Origin: Aggregatimonas sangjinii | GTDB lineage: Bacteria; Bacteroidota; Bacteroidia; Flavobacteriales; Flavobacteriaceae | Length of the DNA stretch: 64,000 nucleotides | Reading direction: 5' to 3' | Assembly: GCF_005943945.1 (NCBI RefSeq) | Contig: NZ_CP040710.1 | Span: 4,659,615 to 4,723,614 of the forward strand | Shown here: positions 54,151-63,679 of the stretch, piece after piece | How positions within the stretch are numbered: the first letter of the stretch is position 1 | Layout of the letters: every line of letters starts with the position of its first letter | Position numbers and translations under genes: made by a program | Notes under the pieces: model-generated | What the model was told of the DNA's origin: nothing | The model's database searches: none | The model's input: only the letters and a program-made list of their open reading frames with translations

Positions 54151-54528
54151 CTATGGTTCCATCGCTTCCGTCTTTTCATAAAGGGTCAATGGAATCAGTT
54201 CAGCGCTTAGCGTGGGGAAAATATCATAAAAATCCCGACCGTCTTCTCTTCGTAATATGATGGAATGCGTCCCACTTGCCGTGCGCTGCATACTGTCAAC
54301 GACCAATGTTTTTCCAAATACATCGAGATAATTGCCAATATTTTGCAAATCATGAAGGTTGTTTATGGTAACAACTAAATCCTGACCCGGAAAACGTACG
54401 TGGCTTTTCTGAAACGTGTTTAAGTCTTCTACTACTTGAAAATCGTCGAAAGACAATACAAATCGGTCTTGGGAATATCCAACTAAGAAGAACATTCCGA
54501 ATAACGTAGTGAGTAGTAATTTTTTCAT
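54151..54528 (-). CDS. Small secreted protein, paralog of preceding gene
   Basis: 125 residues, signal peptide MKKLLLTTLFGMFFLVGYSQ, then FVLSFDDFQVVEDLNTFQKS, VTINNLHDLQNIGNYLDVFG and a C-terminal block HSIILRREDGRDFYDIFPTL shared with the protein at 53754-54116. Probably periplasmic. No domain is recognised. It is tandem on the minus strand with its paralog and divergent from the TetR-ABC operon. Confidence 0.65.
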   Translation of the reverse strand: MKKLLLTTLFGMFFLVGYSQDRFVLSFDDFQVVEDLNTFQKSHVRFPGQDLVVTINNLHDLQNIGNYLDVFGKTLVVDSMQRTASGTHSIILRREDGRDFYDIFPTLSAELIPLTLYEKTEAMEP

Positions 54529-54681
54529 ATCATTTTTATTAAATAATTAATATTATTCATGATAATTATGAATATAATAATTTTAGATAATTTATCGGGT
54601 ATTACTTTCGTTAATAAGATGTTAAACTATTAGCTATTGATAGTATTACTATTATATTTGTTTTTCAAAATTTTAGAGATC

Positions 54682-55356
54682 ATGGAGCAGCTTTTAAAAT
54701 CGGTCAAAATCGGAATCAATGAAAAAATCTATGTCAAAAATCCGGAATCCTCCGATTTGGGGAGACGTATTGTTCAGGAAAGTATTCTCATGATCAATGA
54801 AATGGGTTTTGAAAGCTTTACGTTCAAAAAATTAGGAATCAAAATCGGTTCGAATGAAAGTTCTATTTATCGTTATTTCGAGAATAAACACAAACTGCTC
54901 CTGTATTTGACTTCTTGGTACTGGGGTTGGTTGGAATATCAGTTGGTCTTTTCGACCAACAGTATCGCCGATGCTTGGCTAAAGCTGGAAAAGGCCATCG
55001 AAATCGTTACCAAGACCACGGTAGAAGATTCCGCCTTTTCACATATCAACGAGGTGTACTTGAGTAGGATCGTTATCAATGAATATTCCAAGTCGTATTT
55101 GACCAAAGAAGTCGATACGGAAAATAAAGAAGGCTATTTCGTCATATATAAAAGGCTCGTAGGCCGAATAAGCAAAATGATATCGGCCGTAGATGGGAAA
55201 TATAAATTTCCTTCAAGCTTGGCCAGTACCCTCTTGGAAGGCTCGCTGCACCAGCATTTTCTAAAAGATCACTTCAGCTCACTGACCGATTGTCGGGCCG
55301 ATGAAGACCCTACCCGATATTTTACGCATCTAATTTCGAATATACTAAAGGCATAA
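54682..55356 (+). CDS. TetR/AcrR family transcriptional regulator
   Basis: 224 residues from ATG 54682 (MEQLLKSVKIGINEKIYVKN). HTH region: LGRRIVQESILMINEMGFES, then FTFKKLGIKIGSNESSIYRY and FENKHKLLLYLTSWY, the typical TetR recognition helix. The rest is a helical ligand domain. It is the first gene of a four-gene set (TetR, ABC, HlyD, TolC), gaps of 2-3 bp, so it probably represses the exporter. The upstream open frame is not supported as start. Confidence 0.88.
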   Translation: MEQLLKSVKIGINEKIYVKNPESSDLGRRIVQESILMINEMGFESFTFKKLGIKIGSNESSIYRYFENKHKLLLYLTSWYWGWLEYQLVFSTNSIADAWLKLEKAIEIVTKTTVEDSAFSHINEVYLSRIVINEYSKSYLTKEVDTENKEGYFVIYKRLVGRISKMISAVDGKYKFPSSLASTLLEGSLHQHFLKDHFSSLTDCRADEDPTRYFTHLISNILKA

Positions 55357-55359
55357 GCT

Positions 55360-57027
55360 ATGGCTAAGAATATTTTAACCGCTTGGCAGCGGCTTATAGG
55401 ATTGTTACGTCTTGACAAAAGGGATGTTTTTCAAGTTTTTTATTACGCCATTTTCGCGGGGGTCGTAAACCTATCCCTTCCCTTGGGTATTCAGGCGATT
55501 ATCAACTTGATACAAGGTGCACAGATAAGTACTTCGTGGGTTGTTCTTGTCATTTTGGTAACCCTCGGCGTGGCGTTCGGAGGCATTTTGCAGTTAATGC
55601 AGATACGCATTATCGAAAACATGCAGCAAAAAATATTTACACGGGCCTCTTTTGAGTTTGCCTACCGGTTTCCCAAGATAAAGATGAGTGAATTGGTCAA
55701 TTACTATCCACCTGAATTGGCGAACCGCTTTTTCGATACTTTGACCGTTCAAAAGGGATTGTCCAAGATTTTAATCGATTTTCCCGCAGCTTTATTACAG
55801 ATTATTTTCGGATTGCTTTTACTTTCTTTTTACCATCCTTTCTTTATCATATATGGTATTCTCCTTTTGCTATTGATTTATGTGGTTTTTAAATTTACGG
55901 CGCAAAAAGGCCTCGACACAAGTCTAGACGAGTCGAAAAGCAAATACAAGGTTGCACATTGGTTGCAGGAAGTGGCACGATCGATCGTTAGTTTTAAGCT
56001 TTCTGGAAAAACCACCCATGCCCTTGACAAAAACGATTCCTTGGTAACCGAGTACCTTGAGGCGCGGGAAGGTCATTTTAGGGTTCTAGTGCTTCAGTTC
56101 ATTCAAATGATCGGATTTAAGATTCTCGTAACCGCTGGATTACTTTTGATAGGGGGATTACTGGTCTTGAACCAGGAGATGAACATTGGTCAATTCGTAG
56201 CGGCCGAGATTATTATTCTGTTGGTTATTAGTTCGGTGGAAAAATTGATCACGGGTCTCGAGACTTTTTATGATTTGCTAACCTCTTTGGAGAAATTAGG
56301 TCAGGTTGTCGACAAAGAGTTGGAGCCCCAAGAAGGGGAAAAGCCCTTTGGTGAGAATGAGGGCTTCCATATTCAACTCGATGGGGTTTCCTATAACGTA
56401 CCCGATAGGGAAAAGAAAATCATTGACAACGTGAGTATGTCCATCACGCCAACGTGTACCATTCTTCTTAATGGTGCCAGCGGTTCGGGAAAATCTACAT
56501 TGTTGCGGATAATAGCGGGAATTCTAGAACCGGATTCCGGAGGTATATACATCAATGATGTATCCTTAAAAGGAGTGAACCTCAATTATTATCGCTCCCA
56601 TATTGGTCAGTCATTGCCCGAAGAATCGCCTTTTGAGGGTACCATTATGAACAATATCACTTTTGGCGATAAGACCATTCCTTCGGAACATATTTACTGG
56701 GCTTTAGAGAAAGTAGGTCTTACCAGCTTTGTAAAAGAGCAGCCCCAGGGCTTGCAGACCGTATTGTACCCAGAAGGAAGGCAAATACCCTCAATGGTTT
56801 CGAAAAAAATAGTACTTGCACGTAGTGTTGTGCGGAAACCGAAGCTATTAATTTTAAAAGACCCCTTGGACCAGTTTAAAGAATCCGAAGCGTTGGAGAT
56901 AATGAATTTTCTGAGTGATCCTAGTAACGGATGGGCCTTGGTGGTGGTCAGTGCCAATTTAAAATGGGCGGACAAATGTACTCGAGTCATCACCATGGAG
57001 AATGGTCAAATCATTAATGAGAGATAA
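55360..57027 (+). CDS. ABC-exporter-like protein with degenerate ATPase motifs
   Basis: 555 residues. The N-terminal half has hydrophobic helices (VFYYAIFAGVVNLSLPLGIQ; ILVTAGLLLIGGLLVLN). The ATPase half keeps Walker A GASGSGKSTLLRIIAG and a Q-loop (RSHIGQSLPEESPFEG), but the signature region reads GRQIPSMVSKKIVLARS instead of LSGGQ, Walker B reads LLILKDPLDQ instead of LLILDEATSALD, and the H-loop lacks His (VVVSANLKWAD). It could be hydrolysis-defective or work as a slow or asymmetric exporter. TetR, HlyD and TolC genes flank it, so it belongs to an export complex. Confidence 0.85.
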   Translation: MAKNILTAWQRLIGLLRLDKRDVFQVFYYAIFAGVVNLSLPLGIQAIINLIQGAQISTSWVVLVILVTLGVAFGGILQLMQIRIIENMQQKIFTRASFEFAYRFPKIKMSELVNYYPPELANRFFDTLTVQKGLSKILIDFPAALLQIIFGLLLLSFYHPFFIIYGILLLLLIYVVFKFTAQKGLDTSLDESKSKYKVAHWLQEVARSIVSFKLSGKTTHALDKNDSLVTEYLEAREGHFRVLVLQFIQMIGFKILVTAGLLLIGGLLVLNQEMNIGQFVAAEIIILLVISSVEKLITGLETFYDLLTSLEKLGQVVDKELEPQEGEKPFGENEGFHIQLDGVSYNVPDREKKIIDNVSMSITPTCTILLNGASGSGKSTLLRIIAGILEPDSGGIYINDVSLKGVNLNYYRSHIGQSLPEESPFEGTIMNNITFGDKTIPSEHIYWALEKVGLTSFVKEQPQGLQTVLYPEGRQIPSMVSKKIVLARSVVRKPKLLILKDPLDQFKESEALEIMNFLSDPSNGWALVVVSANLKWADKCTRVITMENGQIINER

Positions 57028-57029
57028 GC

Positions 57030-58382
57030 ATGCTGAATATATCACATAATCAACTGAACAAAAAGGTGAATTTGAACCGTTTCAGATCGGCGCAAAAGGT
57101 TTTTCATGAGCGCCATTACAAGCATTTTAACCGTTTTTTGTTTGCCTTTGCCGTAGTCGGATTTTTGATTCTTTTCCTCCCTTGGACCCAAAACATTAAA
57201 GGGAAGGGTTATCTCACGACCTTAAGTCCAGATCAGCGCCCACAAACGATACAATCCCCTATTCCGGGAAGAATCGAGCAGTGGTTCGTACAGGAGGGCG
57301 ATTATGTAAAAAAAGGTGATACCATTCTCTTTATCTCAGAGGTAAAAAATGAATATTTCGACCCGAATCTTGTCGAGCGTACCGGTCAGCAAATTAAGGC
57401 AAAGAGTGCTTCCGTAATGTCCTATGAGGGAAAAGTAAAGGCGTTACGCAATCAAATCGCGGCCCTGTCGAACGAACGTGGCCTGAAATTGAAACAGGCA
57501 AAAAACAAGTTGTTACAGGCCAAGCTAAAAGTTCAAAGCGACAGTATTGACCTAGAGGCTGCGAAAACCAATATCAATATCGCTGAAAGGCAATACGATC
57601 GCGTGGTGCAATTGCAATCGGAGGGTTTAAAGGCGGTTACCGACGTAGAAGAAAAACGATTAAAACTTCAAGAAACACAGGCCAAATTAATATCACAGCA
57701 AAACAAACTTTTGGCAGCGCGAAACGAGATATTGAATGCGGAGGTCGAAATCAATCGGGTGAATGCGGAATACACCGATAAGATTTCCAAGGCGCAGAGC
57801 GATATGTTTACCGCACAGTCGAACCAGTTCGATTCGGAGGCGCAGGTGACCAAATTAGAAAATGAATTTACCAATTATGAGATGCGGAATGATATGTATT
57901 ACATTAAAGCGCCTCAAAACGGGTTTATCAATAAGGCTTTACAAGGGGGAATCGGCGAAACGTTCAAGGAGGGCGAACCACTTTTGGGTATCATGCCCGC
58001 TGATATCGACATGGCCGTGGAAACCTTCGTAGAACCCCTCGATTTACCGTTAATACATTTAGGGGAGAAGATTCGCATTCAGTTCGATGGTTGGCCGGTA
58101 ATTGTTTTCAGCGGATGGCCCAATGTCTCTTACGGGACCTACGGTGGTGAGGTCGTAGCAATAGAAACCTTCATAAGTGATAATGGAAAGTATAGGGTAT
58201 TGGTAGCCCCAGACCCAGAGGACCATGACTGGCCAGAAGCCATTCGTGTAGGCTCGGGCGCCACTACATTTGCACTTCTAGAAGATGTACCTATTTGGTT
58301 CGAACTGTGGAGGCAATTGAACGGATTCCCACCAAATTACTATCAGCCCGATGGAGCACAAGCGAAACCTGTAAAGAAATAA
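57030..58382 (+). CDS. HlyD family secretion protein (membrane fusion adaptor)
   Basis: 450 residues. One TM (FAFAVVGFLILFLPW), lipoyl half-motif IPGRIEQWFVQEGDYVKKGD, a very long coiled-coil hairpin rich in Ala/Gln/Lys (about residues 130-290; AKSASVMSYEGKVKALRNQI), and NDMYYIKAPQNGFINKALQG followed by the C-terminal barrel. It links the degenerate ABC protein (gap 2 bp) to the TolC channel (gap 1 bp). Substrate unknown. Confidence 0.9.
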   Translation: MLNISHNQLNKKVNLNRFRSAQKVFHERHYKHFNRFLFAFAVVGFLILFLPWTQNIKGKGYLTTLSPDQRPQTIQSPIPGRIEQWFVQEGDYVKKGDTILFISEVKNEYFDPNLVERTGQQIKAKSASVMSYEGKVKALRNQIAALSNERGLKLKQAKNKLLQAKLKVQSDSIDLEAAKTNINIAERQYDRVVQLQSEGLKAVTDVEEKRLKLQETQAKLISQQNKLLAARNEILNAEVEINRVNAEYTDKISKAQSDMFTAQSNQFDSEAQVTKLENEFTNYEMRNDMYYIKAPQNGFINKALQGGIGETFKEGEPLLGIMPADIDMAVETFVEPLDLPLIHLGEKIRIQFDGWPVIVFSGWPNVSYGTYGGEVVAIETFISDNGKYRVLVAPDPEDHDWPEAIRVGSGATTFALLEDVPIWFELWRQLNGFPPNYYQPDGAQAKPVKK

Positions 58383-58383
58383 G

Positions 58384-59786
58384 ATGCGGAAGTACGTTAC
58401 AATTTTAATGTTGTTGGCTACCTTCTCTATAACTGGTCAGGTACAGGATTCCATAGTGCTACGGTTCAATGAATTCCTAGGGTATGTCAAAAAGTACCAT
58501 CCTATAGCGAAGCAAGCCCAATTAACCTTGGGTATAGGCCAAGCCAATCTTATGAAGGCGCGTGGCGGATTCGATCCCAAGATTGAGGTAGACTACGATA
58601 GAAAAGAGTTTAAATCGACCGAGTACTACGATCGACTTAATGCCGCGTTCAAGATTCCGACTTGGTACGGTATCGAGCTCAAGGGAACTTTCGAACAGAA
58701 TGATGGCGACTTTTTGAATCCAGCAGAATCGGTTCCTACCGACGGTTTGTATAGCGCAGGGGTCTCCATGAGTTTGGGACAAGGGCTTTGGATCAATGAT
58801 CGAATGGCCACATTAAAGCAGGCCAAGCTATTTAGGGAACAAACCAAGGCCGACCGCGATTTGCTGGTCAATCAAATCCTGTATAATGCAGCACTGGCCT
58901 ATTTCGATTGGTTGCGCGCCTTTAATGAAGCCGAAATATACCAAAACTTCCTTAGAAATGCCGACATCCGTTTTCGGGGAATCAAAAGTAGGGCAGCGGC
59001 CGGAGATGTTGCGGCCATTGATACGGTAGAGGCTAAAATCGCGGTGCAAACAAGGGCTCTGGGTCTAGAACAGGCCAAGGTGAAGTTGATGAAACGCTCT
59101 TTGGAACTTTCCAATTTTCTATGGATGAACGATAATGTTCCGGTAGAGATACAACCCAATGTGATTCCTGATGTAAACATCGGGGGAGAAATAGATGTCA
59201 CCTTGGAAATACTAGGGAAACCTCTGAACAGTTTCACTATTGAAAACCATCCGAAGTTGCTTTCCCTAGGGTATAAAATCGAAGGGTTACGAGTCGATAA
59301 AAATTTGAAAGCGAATAAATTGTTGCCCAAAATAGATGTGGAATACAATTTCCTGACAGAGACCCCGAGTTCATCAACTCGTTTGAAACCCAAGAATACA
59401 AAGGCGGTGTTACCTTTCGACTACCTTTGTTTTTGCGAAAGGAGCGAGGGGACTTAAAATTGGCCAAGTTCAAGCTGCGCGATGCACAATTCGACTTAGA
59501 CAATGTGCAAATTGAATTGAGAAACAAGATTATAGCCATTTATCGAGAGCTGGAATCCTTTGAAACCCAAAATGTGTTGATCGATGAAGTCGTCGGCAGT
59601 TACAATACCATGCTATCGGCCGAAGAACGAAAATTCAGTTTTGGTGAAAGTTCCTTGTTTTTAATCAATTCAAGGGAGAGCAAGCTTATCGATGCTAGGC
59701 TGAAACAAATCGAAGTCCAAAATAAATTCTATACCACCAAAGCGAGGCTATTCAACAGTCTGGCGGTCAATCCAGAGAATCTGTAA
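58384..59786 (+). pseudogene. TolC family outer-membrane efflux protein, frameshifted
   Basis: The first frame begins MRKYVTILMLLATFSITGQV and encodes TolC-type coiled-coil domains (LTLGIGQANLMKARGGFDPK; YFDWLRAFNEAEIYQNFLRN; AKIAVQTRALGLEQAKVKL) until about 59360. It then leaves frame at GACCCC (59361-59366) and stops at 59457. The other frame continues EFINSFETQEYKGGVTFRLP, LFLRKERGDLKLAKFKLRD and ends NSLAVNPENL at 59786. One missing base in the C run explains the break. The joined protein of about 467 residues is normal for TolC. Confidence 0.85.
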
Positions 59787-59880
59787 GTTTCGCGAACCAT
59801 TCGCTACTAAGGTTGTTCACTAGAATCTTTCAGGAATTCCTGGAGGATAGGTTCTACAAAACTCATAAAAACAGCAGCTA

Positions 59881-60513
59881 TTGAATACTAAAATCACAAA
59901 TCAAACGACTACTGGATTAATTCAAAACGCAATGGCCAAGGCAATGTCCTATGCCCAATACCGGGAATTGGTCGAAAGGTTGGCTGTTGCGGGTCAATCA
60001 ACCGGACCAGAGCAAACGGAGGCTTTGGCGCAATATACCCAACTGAATCATCGACGAATGAAGCGTTGGGACAAGACCCTAAAATTTGGGGATTTACAAA
60101 CGGAGGCTATCAAAGAGATGGACCAAAAAATGACGTGGTTGGTGTTGACCGAGAGTTGGTGCGGCGATGCCTCTCCCGCATTACCTGTGATGCACAGGAT
60201 AACGGAATTAAACCCCAATATTTCCCTTCATATTGCCCTAAGGGACGAGCATCCAGAGGTGATGGATCTTTTTTTAACGAATGGTGGCAGGTCTATTCCC
60301 AAATTAATCGCTATTGATGAGAAAACGGGAAAAGTAATCGGGGATTGGGGTCCGCGATCAGAAGCGGCCACTATTCTTGTAGAGACTCACAAAGCGCAAC
60401 ATGGTAGCATACTGCCTGAATTCAAGGAAGAATTACAGCAATGGTATAATAAGGATAAGGGGCAGAGCATTTTGAAAGACCTTTTGCATTTGCTGCACCG
60501 AGAAGAAAGGTAA
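59881..60513 (+). CDS. Thioredoxin-family protein (Thioredoxin_9 type)
   Basis: 210 residues; TTG start 59881, with an ATG at 59932 (MAKAMSYAQYRELV) as an alternative. The active-site-like segment is LTESWCGDASPALPVMHRI: a single Cys rather than CXXC. ISLHIALRDEHPEVMDLFLT and GGRSIPKLIAIDEKTGKVIG follow, with cis-Pro SIPK. This is the Bacteroidota Thioredoxin_9 family; a simple reductase role is doubtful because the second Cys is missing. It follows TolC after 94 bp. Confidence 0.82.
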   Translation: MNTKITNQTTTGLIQNAMAKAMSYAQYRELVERLAVAGQSTGPEQTEALAQYTQLNHRRMKRWDKTLKFGDLQTEAIKEMDQKMTWLVLTESWCGDASPALPVMHRITELNPNISLHIALRDEHPEVMDLFLTNGGRSIPKLIAIDEKTGKVIGDWGPRSEAATILVETHKAQHGSILPEFKEELQQWYNKDKGQSILKDLLHLLHREER

Positions 60514-60593
60514 TATCCGTTTGTATTAGTGTTAGTATTTTCGTGAAATTTCAGTAGGTAATTTACTTTTTTGAGAGTACATAGCCGGATTGC

Positions 60594-61332
60594 CTATCGG
60601 GCTTTTTCCTGAAAAATATAGGTAATCGTACCTTTTTGGTTCTCACGCGAGGCACTATTGAATTTTGCCCGTAATGCATAAGTGATGGCATTCTCTACAA
60701 GACAACCGTTGGAGGTTCCGGAGCTACGTTCATTAAAATCGGCCTCAACCACGTTTCCCGAAGCATTCACCTTAATATTGATCACCACCTTGCCACCTTC
60801 GATACAAGTGTAAATTGGCGGGGGTAACTTTCGGCTAAAACGTTCGATCAGCGAATAGGATACCGAAGTTTGTCGCTTTGCAAGATTGTTGGTAAAGGTC
60901 TCTTTACTGGCCTCTTTTTCACCAAGTTTTTGTTTGGCTTCCTCCCGTTTCTTTTTTCAATTCCTTTACCCTTGCGGCGTATTCACCATCCGATAATACG
61001 TCTGTAAGTTCTTCGGAATCGGAATTGGCCTCTTTTTCGGCCATGAGCTCCTCTAAAGTCTGTAAAGGCTCTGGATTTCCGTAACTTGGTTTGGCCGTTT
61101 CATTGTAAGCCATATGGCTTTTGATCGGTTCGGCATTGGCCATTTCTTCCATGAGCCGCTCCTTTTCCTCAATGAGCTCATCAATATCTTCCTCGGCGAG
61201 CATCATTTCAACAATGTACTCGTCCTCTTCACCTTTCCCCTGCCCAAGGCTGATGTTGTACAACACCAAAACAATGATAGACATCGAAAAGAGAGTAATC
61301 AAGAGCGATAATTGTCCGCGATTCAAACTCAT
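60594..61332 (-). pseudogene. tonB: Energy transducer TonB-like protein, frameshifted
   Basis: Start ATG 61332: MSLNRGQLSLLITLFSMSII is an N-terminal TM anchor, then an acidic Glu/Lys-rich spacer (LAEEDIDELIEEKERLMEEM). The frame breaks in a T run (60952-60957, A6 on the coding strand) and stops at 60919. The other frame continues KKREEAKQKLGEKEASKETF, SVSYSLIERFSRKLPPPIYT and the TonB C-terminal domain INIKVNASGNVVEADFNERS to TITYIFQEKAR. One extra A explains the break. It would energise outer-membrane receptors with ExbB/ExbD. Confidence 0.75.
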
Positions 61333-61411
61333 GCTGTAATAACCGATATTTTTTAAAAATATTTTAAATGATCGTTGAACGGAAGATTTTCCAATAAATA
61401 ATACGCAAAAA

Positions 61412-62116
61412 TCATTCCTTTCTCAACAATTCTTCCCCAAAAATAGTGGGGTCGAGGGCATTATTTACGTTGTAATCCCCTATTTTGGTTCTTCGCAGGG
61501 AAGATAAATGGCCTCCGCACTTTAGTACCACGCCAAAATCGTTTGCCAGCGACCGGATATAAGTACCCTTGCTACAGGTCACCCGAAAATCGACTTTTGG
61601 CATTTCAACACTAGTGATTTCGAATTCAAAAATGGTCACCCGTCTCGTTTTGATGTCTACCTTTTTACCTTCACGGGCATATTCGTAAAGCCGTTTACCA
61701 TCCTTTTTCAAGGCCGAGAAAATTGGGGGGCGCTGCTCGATTTCCCCGATAAAGGTCTGAACCGCGTTTCGAATCATCTCTTCGGTAAGATGATCAGTGG
61801 AAAATGCGCGATTTATTTCGGTTTCCAAATCATAAGAGGGTGTAGTGGCACCAAGTGTAATGGTTCCTATATATTCTTTAACCTGCCCCTGTAGGGTGTC
61901 GATTTTCTTGGTGAATTTTCCCGTACAAATAAGTAAGAGTCCGGTTGCCAGAGGGTCCAGGGTACCTGCATGGCCGATTTTGATTTTCTTTAGGTCGAAT
62001 TTTTTACGGATGGCCCATTTCAATTTGTTCACCGCCTGAAAAGACGACCAACCGGAGGGCTTGTCGATCAACAACAACTGTCCGTTGAGGAAGTCTTCTT
62101 TAGATGGCTTAGTCAA
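61412..62116 (-). CDS. truB: tRNA pseudouridine(55) synthase TruB
   Basis: 234 residues. It isomerises U55 in the T loop of tRNAs. Motifs: LLIDKPSGWSSFQAVNKLKW, IGHAGTLDPLATGLLLICTG with the catalytic Asp in GTLDPLATG, RPPIFSALKKDGKRLYEYAR and VTCSKGTYIRSLANDFGVVL. It ends near the MNT-HEPT pair, 8 bp overlap with hepT's end. The order uppP-...-truB-tonB is Flavobacterial. Complete and in frame, unlike several neighbours. Confidence 0.97.
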   Translation of the reverse strand: MTKPSKEDFLNGQLLLIDKPSGWSSFQAVNKLKWAIRKKFDLKKIKIGHAGTLDPLATGLLLICTGKFTKKIDTLQGQVKEYIGTITLGATTPSYDLETEINRAFSTDHLTEEMIRNAVQTFIGEIEQRPPIFSALKKDGKRLYEYAREGKKVDIKTRRVTIFEFEITSVEMPKVDFRVTCSKGTYIRSLANDFGVVLKCGGHLSSLRRTKIGDYNVNNALDPTIFGEELLRKE

Positions 62117-62458
62117 ATTTTTCTAATTTGATGATTTCCGAAATTTGATCTAGTAAAACAGGAATATCATTTTGAACGGATTGAAACAACAGTAAGGGCT
62201 CTAGACCCTCGTAAGAATGTGCTGTTAAATTTCTTAAGCCTATGATTTTACGAAAAGGTATGTGGTGATGTTTCTCTAAGAAGGTTTCGGTAAGCGACTT
62301 CACTTGTTCGCCAATATTTATAAAATTCAATATACATGCATCGTAGGTGACATTACTATCGGCAAATTCTTTACCCGACATGCCCTTGGTATAGTTTAAG
62401 ATATTTAGGGCATACTTTTGAATTAGAAGACAATGGGTCGATTTGATTTATTGCTCAC
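62109..62458 (-). pseudogene. HepT-like (HEPN, DUF86) protein, frameshifted
   Basis: The open part from 62381 encodes MSGKEFADSNVTYDACILNF, INIGEQVKSLTETFLEKHHH and the HEPN catalytic R-X4-6-H motif GLRNLTAHSYEGL. Upstream in the same frame is LLIQKYALNILNYTKG, while GTG 62458 in another frame gives SNKSNRPIV. A missing base at about 62426-62431 (GTCTTC) joins them. The GTG overlaps the nucleotidyltransferase stop. HepT is the HEPN toxin or RNase partner of MNT. Confidence 0.75.
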
Positions 62459-62734
62459 GATATATTGAGATTAGATCACGCTCAATGTATTTTCTGAAAA
62501 CTTCGTTGATACCATTTTTGGTTACCAAATCGATTTTAGTTTGAAGCCTCTCGCTTAAATCCATATAGAGACCTCCAAGATCTAAAAGGAAACACTTCTG
62601 TCTAAATCCACCATAATATCAATATCGCTATCCGGTCTCATTTCGTTTCTTGCATAAGAACCGAATACACTGATTTCCTTTGGCTTAAACGGAAGCAAAG
62701 TGTCTATGATGATTTTGTTTATCCGCGTATCCAT
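62448..62734 (-). pseudogene. MNT-type nucleotidyltransferase, frameshifted
   Basis: From ATG 62734: MDTRINKIIIDTLLPFKPKE then ISVFGSYARNEMRPDSDIDI MVDLDRSV, the nucleotidyltransferase motif GSYARNE...DSDID. The frame stops at TAG (62583-62585 region) after a TTTT run. The other frame continues LLDLGGLYMDLSERLQTKID, LVTKNGINEVFRKYIERD and ends YREQ. One missing T (A4 at 62584-62587 on the plus strand) explains the break. The full protein of about 96 residues is the MNT antitoxin partner of HepT. Confidence 0.78.
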
Positions 62735-62887
62735 AAGATGAAGTTACGAAAATTATGAGGTTTAAAAAGAAAGATAAAATACCATTCAAGAATAAGCTCT
62801 AATCAGCCGCAGTAGCCTTAATGGTTTACCCTCAGAACGCTTTCATTCCCTAACGAGAAATTTTATGATTATTGGTTTCAAAAACAG

Positions 62888-63678
62888 CTAGTTGGAAAGG
62901 TAACCGAACCCGATCGCAATCAACCCGACAATCAAACAATAGATGGCGAATAGGAGAGTTTACTATTCCTGACCAGTTGAATCATCCAAGTGCAAGCCGC
63001 TAGTCCAGCAATGAATGCCGCAATAAAACCAGCGAGCATCGCTGAATTATGATCACCATTGAAAGTCAGATCCCCGCCGAAAAGATCCTTACCGATTTTT
63101 CCGAATATCAAGGGAACGACCATCAAAAAGGAAAAACGGGCCGCTTTGGTTTTGTCGACCCCTAATAGTACCGAGGTAGATATGGTCGACCACTCCTGGA
63201 GATGCCTGGTAGCATGGCAATAGCTTGGGAAATACCTACCAAAATGCATTGGAGGAAACTCACTTTCTTATCCGTATCCTTGGCTTTATCGGCGAAATAT
63301 AGTAATACGGCCGTGATCAACAGCATAAGCCCACAAAGCGATTTACCTCCAAAAAAGGCTTCCAGCTGCTCCTTCAAAAATAAGCCTACAAAACGGCAGG
63401 TAACATCGAAAGAATGATTTTGGCGGAAAACTTGGTTTCCTCGTTCCATCTGAAACTAAAAAGACCTCGCAGAATTCCCAGACGTCTTTCCTGAAAACCA
63501 ACATCGTACTTAGAGCCGTTGCAAAGTGGAGTACTACGGTGAATAAGAGACTCTCCTCGGGAACGGAACTATCCCCCAAAATAGCCTTCCCCAATTCTAA
63601 GTGTCCGCTAGAGGATACTGGTAAAAATTCGGTAAGTCCTTGAATAATGCCGAGAATGATGGCGTCTAGGATATCCAA
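62888..63678 (-). pseudogene. uppP: Undecaprenyl-diphosphate phosphatase UppP, four frameshifts
   Basis: ATG 63678: MDILDAIILGIIQGLTEFLP VSSSGHLELG, the UppP signature. Single missing bases break the frame near 63471-63477, 63388-63395, 63184-63192 and 62945-62952. Joining the pieces gives KDVWEILRGLFSFRWNEETK, AVFVGLFLKEQLEAFFGG, ISRSGATISTSVLLGVDK, WMIQLVRNSKL and the C-terminal AIYCLIVGLIAIGFGYLSN, 264 residues. UppP recycles the cell-wall lipid carrier, a role usually needed for growth. All four breaks are one-base losses, so base-calling error is more likely than decay. Confidence 0.85.
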
Positions 63679-63679
63679 A

